From NCBI GenBank assembly GCA_003674045.1, contig PENC01000001.1, positions 744,001 to 808,000 on the forward strand: DNA of 64,000 nt, given 5' to 3'. The stretch comes from Streptomyces griseocarneus. GTDB taxonomy: Bacteria > Actinomycetota > Actinomycetes > Streptomycetales > Streptomycetaceae. Positions 8,044 to 17,024 of this stretch are shown piece after piece (the first letter of the stretch is position 1; the number at the start of each line of letters is the position of its first letter). A model generated the notes under the pieces. It did not search any database. It was not told the DNA's origin and was given only the letters and a program-made list of their open reading frames with translations. A program made the position numbers and the translations under genes.

Positions 8044-8748
8044 GTGGTGGCTGAAGACACCGACGAGGGTCCGGGCCGAGCGGATGGAAGAATCCATAAC
8101 GACTTCCGCGGTGCCCAGTTCACGAACAGTCAGGTGCAGGGCAGCGGCATCACGAACAGTGAGACGCAGGTCCGCCCGGGGCGCGCATACCTCCTCGGCA
8201 CCGTGGCGGCCGCTACGGCGGCTCTCCTAGCCGTTGCCACATCGTTGCTGTGGCCGGATTCCCACCACGACACCGGCTCCGGCGCCGGCGATGTCAGGCC
8301 GTCGGCGTCTGTTCAGCTCTCGCCCCGGGCTCCCGCGGACACACTTCCCACTGCTTCGGACGCGCCCCCGGCGCCTGCCCCGAGCCACCCGGCCGAGCCG
8401 GTGCACACCCCGCTCGACCGGGCGGCCGTCGAGCGGATCTTCCGGATCTACATGGACGGACTGGCCAACCACGACATGGCGGCCCTGCGCAGCGGAACCT
8501 GCCCCCGGGGGCGCTACATGCTGCTCGGATTCGTACTCAACGACTACTACGTCGGCAGCTGGCAGCTGCTCCCCTACGAGATCCCCGCCTCCGCCGACCA
8601 GCTCACGGTGTCGGCAAGAATCGTCCAGCAGGATCCCGGCACGGGGCAGTCGGCGGGCACCGTCACCTACCAGTGGATCGTCGAACGCGACGCGGACCAG
8701 AACTATTGGGTCTGCGGGTGGCTCAACGAACGCGCTAAGGGTTCTTGA
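8044..8748 (+). CDS. Membrane protein with N-terminal amyloid-like motif and extracytoplasmic NTF2-like domain
   Basis: A 234-residue protein. Residues 17-35 carry IHNDFRGAQFTNSQVQGSG, matching the upstream gene's C-terminal motif. One transmembrane helix follows (about 49-70), then a Pro/Ala/Ser linker (71-118) and a folded domain of about 115 residues (RAAVERIFRIYMDGLANHDM... to WVCGWLNERA) that resembles SnoaL/NTF2-like cone domains. The topology puts the motif inside the cell and the NTF2-like domain outside. The GTG at 8044 starts only 10 bp after the preceding stop, so the pair is co-transcribed. Confidence 0.6.
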   Translation: MVAEDTDEGPGRADGRIHNDFRGAQFTNSQVQGSGITNSETQVRPGRAYLLGTVAAATAALLAVATSLLWPDSHHDTGSGAGDVRPSASVQLSPRAPADTLPTASDAPPAPAPSHPAEPVHTPLDRAAVERIFRIYMDGLANHDMAALRSGTCPRGRYMLLGFVLNDYYVGSWQLLPYEIPASADQLTVSARIVQQDPGTGQSAGTVTYQWIVERDADQNYWVCGWLNERAKGS

Positions 8749-8762
8749 CGTCGGTCACCGCT

Positions 8763-8788
8763 CCTCCTGGCGGGGAACCGCCAGGAGG
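8763..8788. terminator. Hairpin terminator between convergent genes
   Basis: A perfect 11-bp stem (8763-8773 with 8778-8788) closes a GGAA loop just after the stop at 8748. There is no long T run, as usual for Streptomyces hairpin terminators. It lies between convergent genes and could serve both. Confidence 0.65.
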
Positions 8789-8961
8789 CGGTCTTCGCGC
8801 ACGCCGTGCATGTGTCCGGCCACGAAAGGAAACGCCTGCACCGGACCGGCAGTGGAGTCGGGCACGGCCCGACGTCGAACCTGTTCCTGGGCTCCGGCCT
8901 GTTCTCGATGCGCGTGCGGCCGAGCCAAGCCGACGGGCGCTCGTCGGACTCGGTGTCCGCG

Positions 8962-11301
8962 TCAGCCGCGCAGCGGCCCCTCGCAGGTGAACGGGGACGT
9001 GCCCGCCGTGCCGTCCTGCCAGATCGTCACCGTGCCGAAGCGGCAGTTCATGTCGGCCAGGTTGTCGACGGCGGCTCCGGCCCGGCTCAGGATGAAGTAG
9101 TCGACCGTGCCCGACATCTCCCGGAAGACCTTGTCCGGGTCGCCGGACGCCGTCAGGCGAGCCGTGATCCGGCCCGTGCAGGTGAAGCGCCGCAGGCCGG
9201 GGCCGGCGCCGTTGTCCGTGCAGTCGGGGGCGATCCAGGTGGCTCCGGCGAAGGCGGACCGGACCTCGGACGGCTGGGCCAGGGACAGCGACCCCACGGG
9301 CGTGAAGCGCGTGTCGGGTACGTACAGCTTGTCGACCCGGGCGATCTGCTCGTCGAGGAAGGCGTCGTACTCGCGCTGCTGCGCCGCGTCCGCGCCCATG
9401 CGGGTGCGCCACGCGTCGAAACCCTTGGGGTCGTCGGCGCGCTCGTAGCCGTACATCTCGCGGAGCAGCGAGGGGTGGTGCTGCCACAGGAACGCGAAGT
9501 ACGTCCCGGCGTAGGCGTAGAAGCGGAAGCCGTCGCCGTCGTACGTGGAGTGCAGCAGGCGGTCGACACTCATGCGGGGGCCGCCGTTCGCCGTGTCCGC
9601 GATGACGCTCTTGACCAGGGCCTGTCTGACCTTGACGCCTTCGCCGCGGGTGGAGCCCGCGAAGAACTCGGCGGTGCCCTCGTCCATGGCGGTGGTCAGG
9701 TCGCCCGTGTACCAGCGGGGCTCGCCGAACATGCCGGGCACCGCCCAGCGGCCGTTGAGGTAGTGGGTGTACTCGTGGCGGAAGAGCTCCTCCAGCGTGA
9801 GCGAGGAGTCCTGGGGGACGCGGCGCTGGTAGGTGTAGAAGGTCGCGCCCTGCTCGATGTAGACGCCGCCGTTGTTGGTGCCCATGCCGGTCAGCAGCGG
9901 GTGGAAGACCTCGTAGTCGGCGCGCGAGGCGTACAGGTGGATGTGGAGCGTGGCGTTGGGGTCGTCCGGCAGCGGGGTGTCCGTGCCGAGCACCCGGAAG
10001 AACTGGTCCTTGACCTGCTTGCTCGCGTAGTAGAGCTGGTCGACGGTGGCCCGGTCGAGTGCGGTGCGCACCTGGATGCCGCCGTTGTCGTACGTGTAGG
10101 TCTGCGGGAAGAGGCCGTTCTCGATCTGCTGCTTGCAGACGTGGTGGCGTTCGCAGTCGCCGTAGGTGTTGAGCCATGAGACGACGCTCGCCCAAGGCGC
10201 GCTGAACCTGCCGAAGTTGGACTCCGTGACCGGCAGCAGCATGCCGAGGTCGGTGACGACGGCGGTCTTGAGGCTGCCGATCTGGCCGAAGCGGCCGTAC
10301 TCGCCGAGGGCGTCGCGCACGGCCCAGGCGTTGGCCGTGCCCTTCAGATGAGTGTGGCCGGAGAAGGCGCGGAAGGCGGCGCGGTAGCCGGCGTCCCCGG
10401 CTGCGGCCTGCTGAAAGGCCGTGTCCTTGTTGCCGGGGTAGACGCCGAGGTAGTTGACGGTGAGCGCGGCCAGCGCCGCGCCGCCCCAGGCGGGGTCGGC
10501 CGCGGTGGCCGCGCCGGGCCCCATGGTGTCCAGGACGCGCTCGATCAGCGGGAGTTGATACTGCCTCAGGCCGCTCGCGCTCGCCGCGTCGAGGGCCTCG
10601 CGCAGCGTGTCGGCGTTCTGTCCGGTGGGGTCGAAGGCGTGGGCGCTGCCGCCGAACGCGTCGACGGCGCCGCGCACGGCGTCGAGGGTGGGGCCGTCGC
10701 CGAGCGGGACCTCGGGGTGCGAGAAGGCCTGGTAGGACACCGCGTGCAGGTAGGTGAAGAGCTCGTACAGGTGCGCCGCGTCGGTGCCGTCGCGGCGCGG
10801 GGCGAGGGCGGATATCCGGTGCGCGACCGCCTGGATGTGGGCCCGGGACATCACCGGGGCGAGCCGGGCGTCCCACGTCCAGACCAGCCCGCGCAGACAG
10901 CCGTCCGCCGTGACGGCGGGATCGGCGAGGAAGTCCGTGAACTGCTCGGCGCCGAGGCCCGTGACGCCGTCGAGGGTGCAGGGGACGCTGCCGCGCAGCG
11001 CCCGGCCGGTGGAGGAGCGGCCGGGCTTCGCTCCGTGGACGGCGTCACCGGGTACGGGACCGGGTATGCGGCCCGGCCGCACCAGGCCGCCGCCGGGTAT
11101 CGGGCCGCTGTTCCTGCTCGGTGGTGCTGCGAGGCGGTCGACCTCGTCGTGGGGATTGCCGCGGGCGGTGTCACCGGACGCGGTGGGGGCGGGCTGCCGG
11201 TCCGGGGCCGCGGCCTGCGCGGTCTGCGCCACCGGCAGGGCCAGGCAGGCCGCGACCACGGCGGCGAGCAGCCCTCTGCGCGCTTGACGTAAGGCGGACA
11301 T
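8962..11301 (-). CDS. Secreted M9-family collagenase
   Basis: A 779-residue exported zinc metalloprotease. The first ~31 residues are a Sec signal peptide (RQARRGLLAAVVAACLALPV, then AQA). The activator region lies at about 95-400 and the gluzincin catalytic region follows. The zinc motif is HEYTH at 509-513 and the third ligand E541 sits in AMDEGTAEFFAGS. No PKD or collagen-binding repeats follow; the protein ends in a short Cys-containing segment. M9 enzymes cleave native collagen, and here probably support scavenging of protein polymers. A TetR gene lies upstream on the same strand, but separated by 108 bp. Confidence 0.9.
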   Translation of the reverse strand: MSALRQARRGLLAAVVAACLALPVAQTAQAAAPDRQPAPTASGDTARGNPHDEVDRLAAPPSRNSGPIPGGGLVRPGRIPGPVPGDAVHGAKPGRSSTGRALRGSVPCTLDGVTGLGAEQFTDFLADPAVTADGCLRGLVWTWDARLAPVMSRAHIQAVAHRISALAPRRDGTDAAHLYELFTYLHAVSYQAFSHPEVPLGDGPTLDAVRGAVDAFGGSAHAFDPTGQNADTLREALDAASASGLRQYQLPLIERVLDTMGPGAATAADPAWGGAALAALTVNYLGVYPGNKDTAFQQAAAGDAGYRAAFRAFSGHTHLKGTANAWAVRDALGEYGRFGQIGSLKTAVVTDLGMLLPVTESNFGRFSAPWASVVSWLNTYGDCERHHVCKQQIENGLFPQTYTYDNGGIQVRTALDRATVDQLYYASKQVKDQFFRVLGTDTPLPDDPNATLHIHLYASRADYEVFHPLLTGMGTNNGGVYIEQGATFYTYQRRVPQDSSLTLEELFRHEYTHYLNGRWAVPGMFGEPRWYTGDLTTAMDEGTAEFFAGSTRGEGVKVRQALVKSVIADTANGGPRMSVDRLLHSTYDGDGFRFYAYAGTYFAFLWQHHPSLLREMYGYERADDPKGFDAWRTRMGADAAQQREYDAFLDEQIARVDKLYVPDTRFTPVGSLSLAQPSEVRSAFAGATWIAPDCTDNGAGPGLRRFTCTGRITARLTASGDPDKVFREMSGTVDYFILSRAGAAVDNLADMNCRFGTVTIWQDGTAGTSPFTCEGPLRG

Positions 11302-11409
11302 CGTTTCTCCTGACGAGAGTTGATGCTGCGTCAGATGAAGTGCGTCCGTACCTTAGTAATGTGACATTGTACTGACAAGACGCGCGACGAGAGTGCGCGG
11401 GGGCGGGGC

Positions 11410-12075
11410 TCAGCGGGCAGGCGTGTGCAGGATGCCGTTGATCAGGACGTTCAGGCCCCAGGTGTCGCGGTCGCCGGGGGAGAACAGGGCCTGCCGCAGC
11501 GAGGTGATCATCGGGTAGCGGTCGGCGGGCAGCGAGGCGTAGCGGCGGTCGGCCGCGCCGATCGTGGCTCCCTCCTCGGCGCCCCTGGCGTCGTAGGTGC
11601 TCTGCTCGGCGGCGGCCGCGGCGATATGGAGGTAGAGCAGGTCGAGGGCCCAGGCGGCGGTGGTGTCGTCGAGGCCGCCCCGCTTGAGCAGGGCGAGCAT
11701 GCGGTCGAGGACGAGCAGGGCGTTGTCACCGGTGGGGATGGCGCCGAGCGCGACATGGGCGAGACCCTCGTGGCGGCTCATGGCCTCGATGGTGGCGGCG
11801 GCCAAGGAGTGGAGCTGTTCCCGCCAGGTGCCCTCCGGGGGCGGCGGCACATGGCCGAGGGCCTCGTCGAGCATCGCGGCCATGAGGTCGTCACGGTTGG
11901 CGACGTAGACGTAGAGCGAGGCCGGGCCGGTGTCGAGCTCCTTGGCGACGCGGCGCATGGTCAGGGCGTCCAGGCCGTCGCGGTCGAGGATCTCCAGCCC
12001 CGTCCGCACGATGGCGTCGCGACTGAGAGGGGCCTTGGCGGGCCGCGCGCGGCGGCTGATCGGCTGCTTGCTCAT
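11410..12075 (-). CDS. TetR-family transcriptional repressor
   Basis: A 221-residue regulator. The N-terminal HTH (about 19-65) reads SRDAIVRTGLEILDRDGLDA then TMRRVAKELDTGPASLYVYV, typical of TetR. The C-terminal half resembles the TetR_C ligand-binding domain. It diverges from an MFS exporter, and four copies of CGAAC-N3-GTTCG lie in the 113-bp gap, the usual arrangement for a repressor controlling itself and an efflux pump. The ligand is unknown. Confidence 0.9.
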   Translation of the reverse strand: MSKQPISRRARPAKAPLSRDAIVRTGLEILDRDGLDALTMRRVAKELDTGPASLYVYVANRDDLMAAMLDEALGHVPPPPEGTWREQLHSLAAATIEAMSRHEGLAHVALGAIPTGDNALLVLDRMLALLKRGGLDDTTAAWALDLLYLHIAAAAAEQSTYDARGAEEGATIGAADRRYASLPADRYPMITSLRQALFSPGDRDTWGLNVLINGILHTPAR

Positions 12076-12095
12076 GGGGAGAGCCTAGCCCGGGA

Positions 12096-12170
12096 CGAAC
12101 GGTGTTTGACACGAACGCTGTTCGTTCCCTAGCGTGGTGGGCGAACGTTGTTCGTGGCGAACTGTGTTCG
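12096..12170. promoter_or_regulatory. Four TetR-type operators overlapping divergent promoters
   Basis: Palindromes CGAAC-N3-GTTCG occur at 12096-12108 (one arm is GTTTG), 12112-12124, 12142-12154 and 12158-12170. Sites 1/2 and 3/4 are each offset by 16 bp, with 30 bp between the starts of sites 2 and 3. A -35 TTGACA (12106-12111) and a -10 TAGCGT (12130-12135) flank site 2 with an 18-bp spacer, so repressor binding would block the exporter promoter. Confidence 0.85.
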
Positions 12171-12188
12171 CTCAATTTTGGAAGCCCC

Positions 12189-13610
12189 ATGACCAGCACT
12201 TTCGCCCCGCCTTCCGTGGCGGGCGCGCTCTCCCCTTCGCGGCGCTGGGCCGTCCTCGCCGTGATCCTGGCGGCCGAGGTCCTCGACCTGATCGACGCCA
12301 CGGTCACCAACCTCGCCGCCCCGACCATCACCGCCTCCCTCCACGGAGGGCCGTCCCTCGTCCAGTGGCTCGGCGCCTCCTACGCCCTGGCCCTGGGTGT
12401 GCTCCTGGTCGTCGGCGGCAGGCTCGGCGACCGATATGGACGGCGCCGTGTCTTCCTGGCCGGTCTGGCCGGGTTCACACTCGCCTCCGTCGCCTGCGGC
12501 CTGGCCACCGGCCCCGGGACGCTCATCGCCGCCCGCCTGGTGCAGGGAGCCTTCGGCGCCCTGCTGATCCCGCAGGGCTTCGGCATCCTCGGTGCCGTCT
12601 TCCCGCGCGGCCAGATCGGCAAGGCGTTCAGCGCCTTCGGTCCGGTCCTGGGCCTGTCCGCCGTCGGCGGCCCGCTCCTGGCCGCCGCGCTGATCGACAC
12701 CGACCCCTTCGGGCTCGGCTGGCGCTCCATGTTCCTGATCAACATCGTGCTCGGCGGTGCCGCGCTCCTGGCCGCCCACCGCCTCCTGCCGCATCACACC
12801 GGCGACCGGACCGTCGCGATCGACACCCCCGGCTCCCTGCTGCTGGCAGGCGCGATGTCCGGCCTGCTGTACGGGCTGATCGACGGCTCCGCCCACGGCT
12901 GGCGCCCGGCGTCCTGGGCCGCACTCGCCGCCGGAGCGGTGTTCTTCGCCCTCTTCGCCCGCCGCCAGACCACTGCCGCGAGCCCGCTGATCCAGCCCTC
13001 GTTGTTCCGCAACCGCGGCTTCGTCTCCGGCCTGATCCTGGGCGTCGCCTTCTTCGCCGCCGTCTCCGGCCTGCTGTACGTGATCTCCCTGTTCCTCCAG
13101 GGCGGCCTCGGCTGGTCGCCCCTGCGTACCGCCCTGACCGGCAGCGCTCCCGTGGCCGTCGGCATCGTCATCGCCTCGATCGCCTGTCACCGGCTCATAG
13201 GCAGGCTCGGCCGCACCTTGATCCTGACCGGGCTGCTCACCACCCTGCTGGGCGCCATCGCTCTGTGGGCCGCCGTCCACACCTGGGGCACCGCGACCGG
13301 CCCGGCGGCGATCGTCCCCGCCGTTCTCGTCGTCGGACTCGGCATGGGCACCTGTTTCGGCACCGTCTACGACATCACCCTCGGCGACGTCACCCCTGCC
13401 GAAGCGGGCTCCGGGTCAGGCTCTCTGACGGCCGTTCAGCAGCTCGCCAACGCTCTCGGCGCCGCCGCCGTCACCACCGTCTACTTCCGTGCCCCGGCGC
13501 GCCCCGCGCACGCCATGACCACCAGCCTCCTTCTCGTCGTCGGTGTCACCCTCCTGTGCTGCTGCCTGGTCCGCCTGCTGCCGCGTACTGCCCAGCCCCG
13601 GCACCACTGA
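12189..13610 (+). CDS. MFS drug exporter (DHA2-like)
   Basis: A 473-residue polytopic membrane protein with about 14 hydrophobic segments. The first is followed by the DHA2-type region LIDATVTNLAAPTI, and the loop motif GGRLGDRYGRRRVFLAG (MFS motif A) is at about 75-91. A proton-antiport exporter of toxic compounds is the natural reading. The ATG at 12189 is preferred over an earlier in-frame ATG at 12102, because that start would lie inside the operator region and GGAAG precedes 12189. It forms an operon with the NmrA-like gene 57 bp downstream. Confidence 0.9.
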   Translation: MTSTFAPPSVAGALSPSRRWAVLAVILAAEVLDLIDATVTNLAAPTITASLHGGPSLVQWLGASYALALGVLLVVGGRLGDRYGRRRVFLAGLAGFTLASVACGLATGPGTLIAARLVQGAFGALLIPQGFGILGAVFPRGQIGKAFSAFGPVLGLSAVGGPLLAAALIDTDPFGLGWRSMFLINIVLGGAALLAAHRLLPHHTGDRTVAIDTPGSLLLAGAMSGLLYGLIDGSAHGWRPASWAALAAGAVFFALFARRQTTAASPLIQPSLFRNRGFVSGLILGVAFFAAVSGLLYVISLFLQGGLGWSPLRTALTGSAPVAVGIVIASIACHRLIGRLGRTLILTGLLTTLLGAIALWAAVHTWGTATGPAAIVPAVLVVGLGMGTCFGTVYDITLGDVTPAEAGSGSGSLTAVQQLANALGAAAVTTVYFRAPARPAHAMTTSLLLVVGVTLLCCCLVRLLPRTAQPRHH

Positions 13611-13667
13611 CGTCGCACAAGCTCCTGACCAGCAGAAATCAACAATCAACGGAAAGAAGAAAACGTC

Positions 13668-14513
13668 ATGATCCTGATCACCGGAGGCCGCGGCGCGGTC
13701 GCCACCCACCTGACCGGTCTGCTCCACCACGACGGACTGCCCGTCCGGCTCGGCTCCGCCCGCCCCGACGGCCTCACCCCGCCCGCGGGTGTGCCCACGG
13801 TCCGCCTCGACCTCACCGACCCGGCGACCTTCGCCGCCGCCCTGACCGGCGTCGGCACCGTCTTCCTCTATGCCAGCCCCGACCGCGTGACCGACTTCGT
13901 CGAGCACGCCCGCCGGGCCGGAGTCGGACATGTCGTGCTCCTGTCCTCCTCCAGCGTGCTCGGCCCCGACGCGGAGGCGGACCCGCTCGCGAAGTCCCAC
14001 CTGGACGTGGAGAGGGCCCTGCTGGACTCGCCGATCACTACCAGCATCCTGCGGCCCGGGTCCTTCGCCTCCAACGCCGGGGCCTGGGCCTGGCCGATCA
14101 AGGCCGGCCGACCCGTCAGCCTGCCGTTCCCCGGCGCCCACAACGACCCCGTCCACGAGAAGGACGTCGCCGAGGCCGCCCACGCCGTCCTCACCGACCC
14201 CCGCCACCACGGCGGCCGGTTCACCCTCACGGGTCCCGAGTCGCTGACCTTCGCCGAGCAGATCGACCGGATAGCCGCCGTCACCGGCCGTGCCGTCGCG
14301 GTCGACCACGTCACCCGCGAGGAATGGAAGCGGGAGATGGCGGAGTACCTCCCCGCCCACTACGCCGACGCCCTCCTGAACTGGTGGGAATCCCACGACG
14401 GCAAGCCCGTCGCCCTCACCCGTACCGTGGAAGACCTCACCGGCCACCCCGCCCGGGACTTCACCGCCTGGGCCACCGACCACGCGGCCGACTTCACCGC
14501 CGCCCGACCCTAA
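13668..14513 (+). CDS. NmrA-like NAD(P)-binding oxidoreductase
   Basis: A 281-residue atypical short-chain dehydrogenase. The N-terminus MILITGGRGAVATHL carries the GxxGxxA-type dinucleotide motif. A SSSSVLG segment near 100 replaces a classical active site, and the C-terminal half resembles NmrA/NAD(P)H quinone-type proteins. It lies 57 bp after the MFS gene on the same strand and so is probably under the same TetR control, perhaps detoxifying the exported compound. It ends in a 4-bp convergent overlap with the next gene. Confidence 0.85.
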   Translation: MILITGGRGAVATHLTGLLHHDGLPVRLGSARPDGLTPPAGVPTVRLDLTDPATFAAALTGVGTVFLYASPDRVTDFVEHARRAGVGHVVLLSSSSVLGPDAEADPLAKSHLDVERALLDSPITTSILRPGSFASNAGAWAWPIKAGRPVSLPFPGAHNDPVHEKDVAEAAHAVLTDPRHHGGRFTLTGPESLTFAEQIDRIAAVTGRAVAVDHVTREEWKREMAEYLPAHYADALLNWWESHDGKPVALTRTVEDLTGHPARDFTAWATDHAADFTAARP

Positions 14514-14797
14514 ATGTGGACGCTGCGGCCCGAGGCGGCGGACACGCTCTGTCCCGCCGGGACCGTCTGGGCGGGCCCGGTGCAGTCCTGGGTGGTGTGG
14601 ACGAACGCGACGGTGCGGGTGTGGTTCTGGACGGACAGCGGCGCGTTGAGGTTGCGATAGCAGCCGGACGGATCGGTGAAGACGCGGCCGTTGAGGACGA
14701 GTTGGCCGCTCGCCGCGTACACCGGTCCGGGAGCGGTGGTCGAGAGCAGCGCCGCGGCGGCGAGTGCGCAGAGGAGTCTCGGGAGAACGCGTCGCAT
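14510..14797 (-). CDS. Small secreted protein, function unknown
   Basis: A 95-residue protein with a signal peptide (MRRVLPRLLCALAAAALL, cleavage likely after VYA). The mature part of about 67 residues has two cysteines (in SGCYRN and QDCTG) that could form a disulphide, plus alternating polar and hydrophobic strands suggesting a small beta-sandwich. The ATG at 14797 is chosen because the signal peptide begins there; the longer frame upstream has no signal. The gene overlaps the end of the NmrA-like gene convergently by 4 bp. Confidence 0.7.
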   Translation of the reverse strand: MRRVLPRLLCALAAAALLSTTAPGPVYAASGQLVLNGRVFTDPSGCYRNLNAPLSVQNHTRTVAFVHTTQDCTGPAQTVPAGQSVSAASGRSVHI

Positions 14798-14905
14798 GGG
14801 AGTCCCTGTCGGCTCGTGGGCGAAGACGCTCAACAGCTGCCCCGGCCCCGGCCGCGACATGCTCCCACCGCCCATACGGAACGATGGGAACATGCGGGCG
14901 CAGTC

Positions 14906-16852
14906 TCATCCGGTGTGCCCGCGCACCCCGTCCAGCGGGAGCCAGGTCACCAGTCCGCGAGCGGCCACGCCCACGCCGTCGGCGTCGCGGAGCCGGGTCA
15001 GCTCATGGTCCGTCAGCCCGCGGCCGTACACTCTCACCTCGGCCAGATCGCCCGTCAGGAAAGCGCGGGCGTCGGGGCGTTGAGCCAGATGGACGCCGAA
15101 GGGGGAGGTGCGGCTCACCGAGCCCGGTACGTCGGCCACCGCCGCGGAGGTACGGTCCACCGTCAGTGTGAGGCGCCCGTCCGCTCTCCGCAGCGCCGCG
15201 AAGTGCCATCGGTCGTCCTGGAGAGCGCCCGCGACCCGGGCCGTCGCCGAGCGGGCCGGGCCCGCGCCCGTGATCGCGGTGAGGGAGCCGCTGACACCGG
15301 CCGCGTCGCTGCGCAGCGACACCTGCGGGGCCCCGCCGACGCCGCCCATCCACAGCAGCGGCTGTTCCCCGCGCGCGGCGGGAGCGGCCGTGCGGAACCA
15401 CAGCGCCGCCGTGAAGTCCCGCGTCCCCAGCGGCAGTGTGTCGCGGAACGGCAGGCGCACCGCGGCGTCCACGCCGTCGAACGACAGCGCGTGGCCGTGA
15501 CGCCCGGGAATCCGCACGGCGCCGCCGAGGACGTACGCGCCCGGGGCCCCCGGCGCGCGATCCGGTGTCGTGGGGTCGGGGGCGCGGCGCGGGCCCAGCC
15601 AGTCCTCGGTGAAGCGGGCGAAACGGATCTCGTCGCGCGCGTTCGTCCTGCCCGCCTCGTAGAGGAGCCCGGCCGCGTCCGGGGCGAGGGCGACCAGGTC
15701 GGAGTAGCCGGACCAGTCGGCGGTGACGCGGCTGCCGCGTTCGACACTCTCCCAGGTGCGCCCCTGGTCGTACGAGGAGCGGATCGTCATCGTGCGGCGG
15801 CGGTCGGGATCCGCGGGCAGGGACAGCAGCCACCGCCCGTCGCGCAGGGGCAGGACAGCGCCCTGGACGGTGGGCGCGTAGAGGTCGGGGAGGGCCTGGA
15901 AGGGCGTGGAGAAGGACGCGCCCCCGTCGGTGCTGACGGCGGCGTCGCGGTTGCCGAGGTCGGTGCCGTTCTGCTCACGGCCGTTGATGTAGAGCGCGCC
16001 GTCGTCCCGCTCGGCGAGGGTGAGTTCGGACGGCTTCTGGCGGTACGTCCCGTCCGGTGCGATGGGCTCGTTCTCCACGGCGCCCAGCCGCCAGTGCGCC
16101 CCGCCGTCGTCGCTGAGCGCGAGGGCGGCGTGCGCGGCCGTGACGCGGGTGCCGTCGTGGCTCTCGGCGTTGAGCCCGACGACCAGGCGGCCCCGGTGGG
16201 GGCCGTGGGCGAGCTGGACGCCGTGGCCCGGACCGGTGGCGTACCAGGAGTTCCAGGCGCGCGGCCGGATCTGCGCGGTGATGTCGCGCGGCCGCGACCA
16301 GCTCTCCCCGTCGTCGTCGCTGTACTGCGCGTGCGGGGTGCGGTCGCAGGGCACGGCGCAGTTCGCGGCGTCGGCGCGGCCCTTGTTGTACGTCGTGAGG
16401 ACGGTGATCCGGCCGGTGTCGCGGTCGACGACGGGTGCCGGATTGCCGTGCGTGTCGCCGTCCCCCGGGTCCACGACCCGCAGCGGCCCCCAGGTGCGGC
16501 CGCCGTCGGTGGAGCGCTTGACGACGAGGTCGATGTCGGTGGCGTCGCCGCAGTTGTTCCTCCGGCCCTCGGCGAAGGCGAGCACGGTGTCCCGGGTGGT
16601 GGTCACGAGTGCCGGGATGCGGAAGCAGGCGTACGTCCGCCCGCCGTCGCCGCGCAGGCCGTCCCGGTCGGCCCGGAACAGGACCTGCTCCTCGAAACCG
16701 GTGTCGGTCGAAGCACCCGCCGGTGCGGGCTGGAGGGCGAGCATGAGGAGGGCTGCTGCCAGTGCGGCCAGGCGTCTGAGGGTGCGTCTGGGGGTGCTGC
16801 GGGATGCGGGGGTGACGGTGTGTCGGGAGGCGGAACGGGGGAGCGGCGCCAT
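14906..16852 (-). CDS. Secreted exo-alpha-sialidase with LamG-type domain
   Basis: A 648-residue exported glycosidase (GH33). After a long signal peptide (about 1-47), the six-bladed propeller contains the FRIP motif (77-80) and five Asp boxes: STDGGRTW (114), SDDDGESW (178), SDDGGAHW (247), STDGGASF (307) and SYDQGRTW (360). Arg and Tyr catalytic candidates are present, including the RxxNxxD-like GRTNARDEIR. Residues about 445-648 form a concanavalin/LamG-like domain, probably for carbohydrate binding. The ATG at 16852 follows AAAGGG at eight bases. Three 13-bp tandem repeats just upstream suggest specific regulation. Confidence 0.92.
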   Translation of the reverse strand: MAPLPRSASRHTVTPASRSTPRRTLRRLAALAAALLMLALQPAPAGASTDTGFEEQVLFRADRDGLRGDGGRTYACFRIPALVTTTRDTVLAFAEGRRNNCGDATDIDLVVKRSTDGGRTWGPLRVVDPGDGDTHGNPAPVVDRDTGRITVLTTYNKGRADAANCAVPCDRTPHAQYSDDDGESWSRPRDITAQIRPRAWNSWYATGPGHGVQLAHGPHRGRLVVGLNAESHDGTRVTAAHAALALSDDGGAHWRLGAVENEPIAPDGTYRQKPSELTLAERDDGALYINGREQNGTDLGNRDAAVSTDGGASFSTPFQALPDLYAPTVQGAVLPLRDGRWLLSLPADPDRRRTMTIRSSYDQGRTWESVERGSRVTADWSGYSDLVALAPDAAGLLYEAGRTNARDEIRFARFTEDWLGPRRAPDPTTPDRAPGAPGAYVLGGAVRIPGRHGHALSFDGVDAAVRLPFRDTLPLGTRDFTAALWFRTAAPAARGEQPLLWMGGVGGAPQVSLRSDAAGVSGSLTAITGAGPARSATARVAGALQDDRWHFAALRRADGRLTLTVDRTSAAVADVPGSVSRTSPFGVHLAQRPDARAFLTGDLAEVRVYGRGLTDHELTRLRDADGVGVAARGLVTWLPLDGVRGHTG

Positions 16853-16874
16853 GGCCCGGCCCTTTCGCGTCGAG

Positions 16875-16914
16875 GCACATCGGTGGGGGACGTCGGTGGG
16901 GCACATCGGTGAGG
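16875..16914. repeat. Three 13-bp tandem iterons upstream of the sialidase gene
   Basis: GCACATCGGTGGG, GGACGTCGGTGGG and GCACATCGGTGAG start at 16875, 16888 and 16901, with an exact 13-bp period. They end 23 bp before the sialidase start codon, in its 5' leader or promoter. They could be direct-repeat operators or part of the transcript leader. Confidence 0.75.
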
Positions 16915-17024
16915 CACGGACTGGTCGTGACACGCGGAAACCGGGCAGCGCCACGCGCGCCTGCCCGGTGGCCCGAACGTACGGTGTGCGACGGCACCCC
17001 ACAAGGCGGATTGCGCCAATGAGC

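Noticed and set aside
8735..11200. A long leftward frame and a forward frame over the collagenase gene
   Set aside because: The M9 frame at 8962-11301 has signal peptide and HEYTH motif; the others lack any feature.
12134..16912. A 1592-residue forward open frame spanning five gene positions
   Set aside because: It crosses the MFS, NmrA-like and (antisense) sialidase genes, is Arg/Pro/Gly-rich and has no domain; it is a by-product of high GC.
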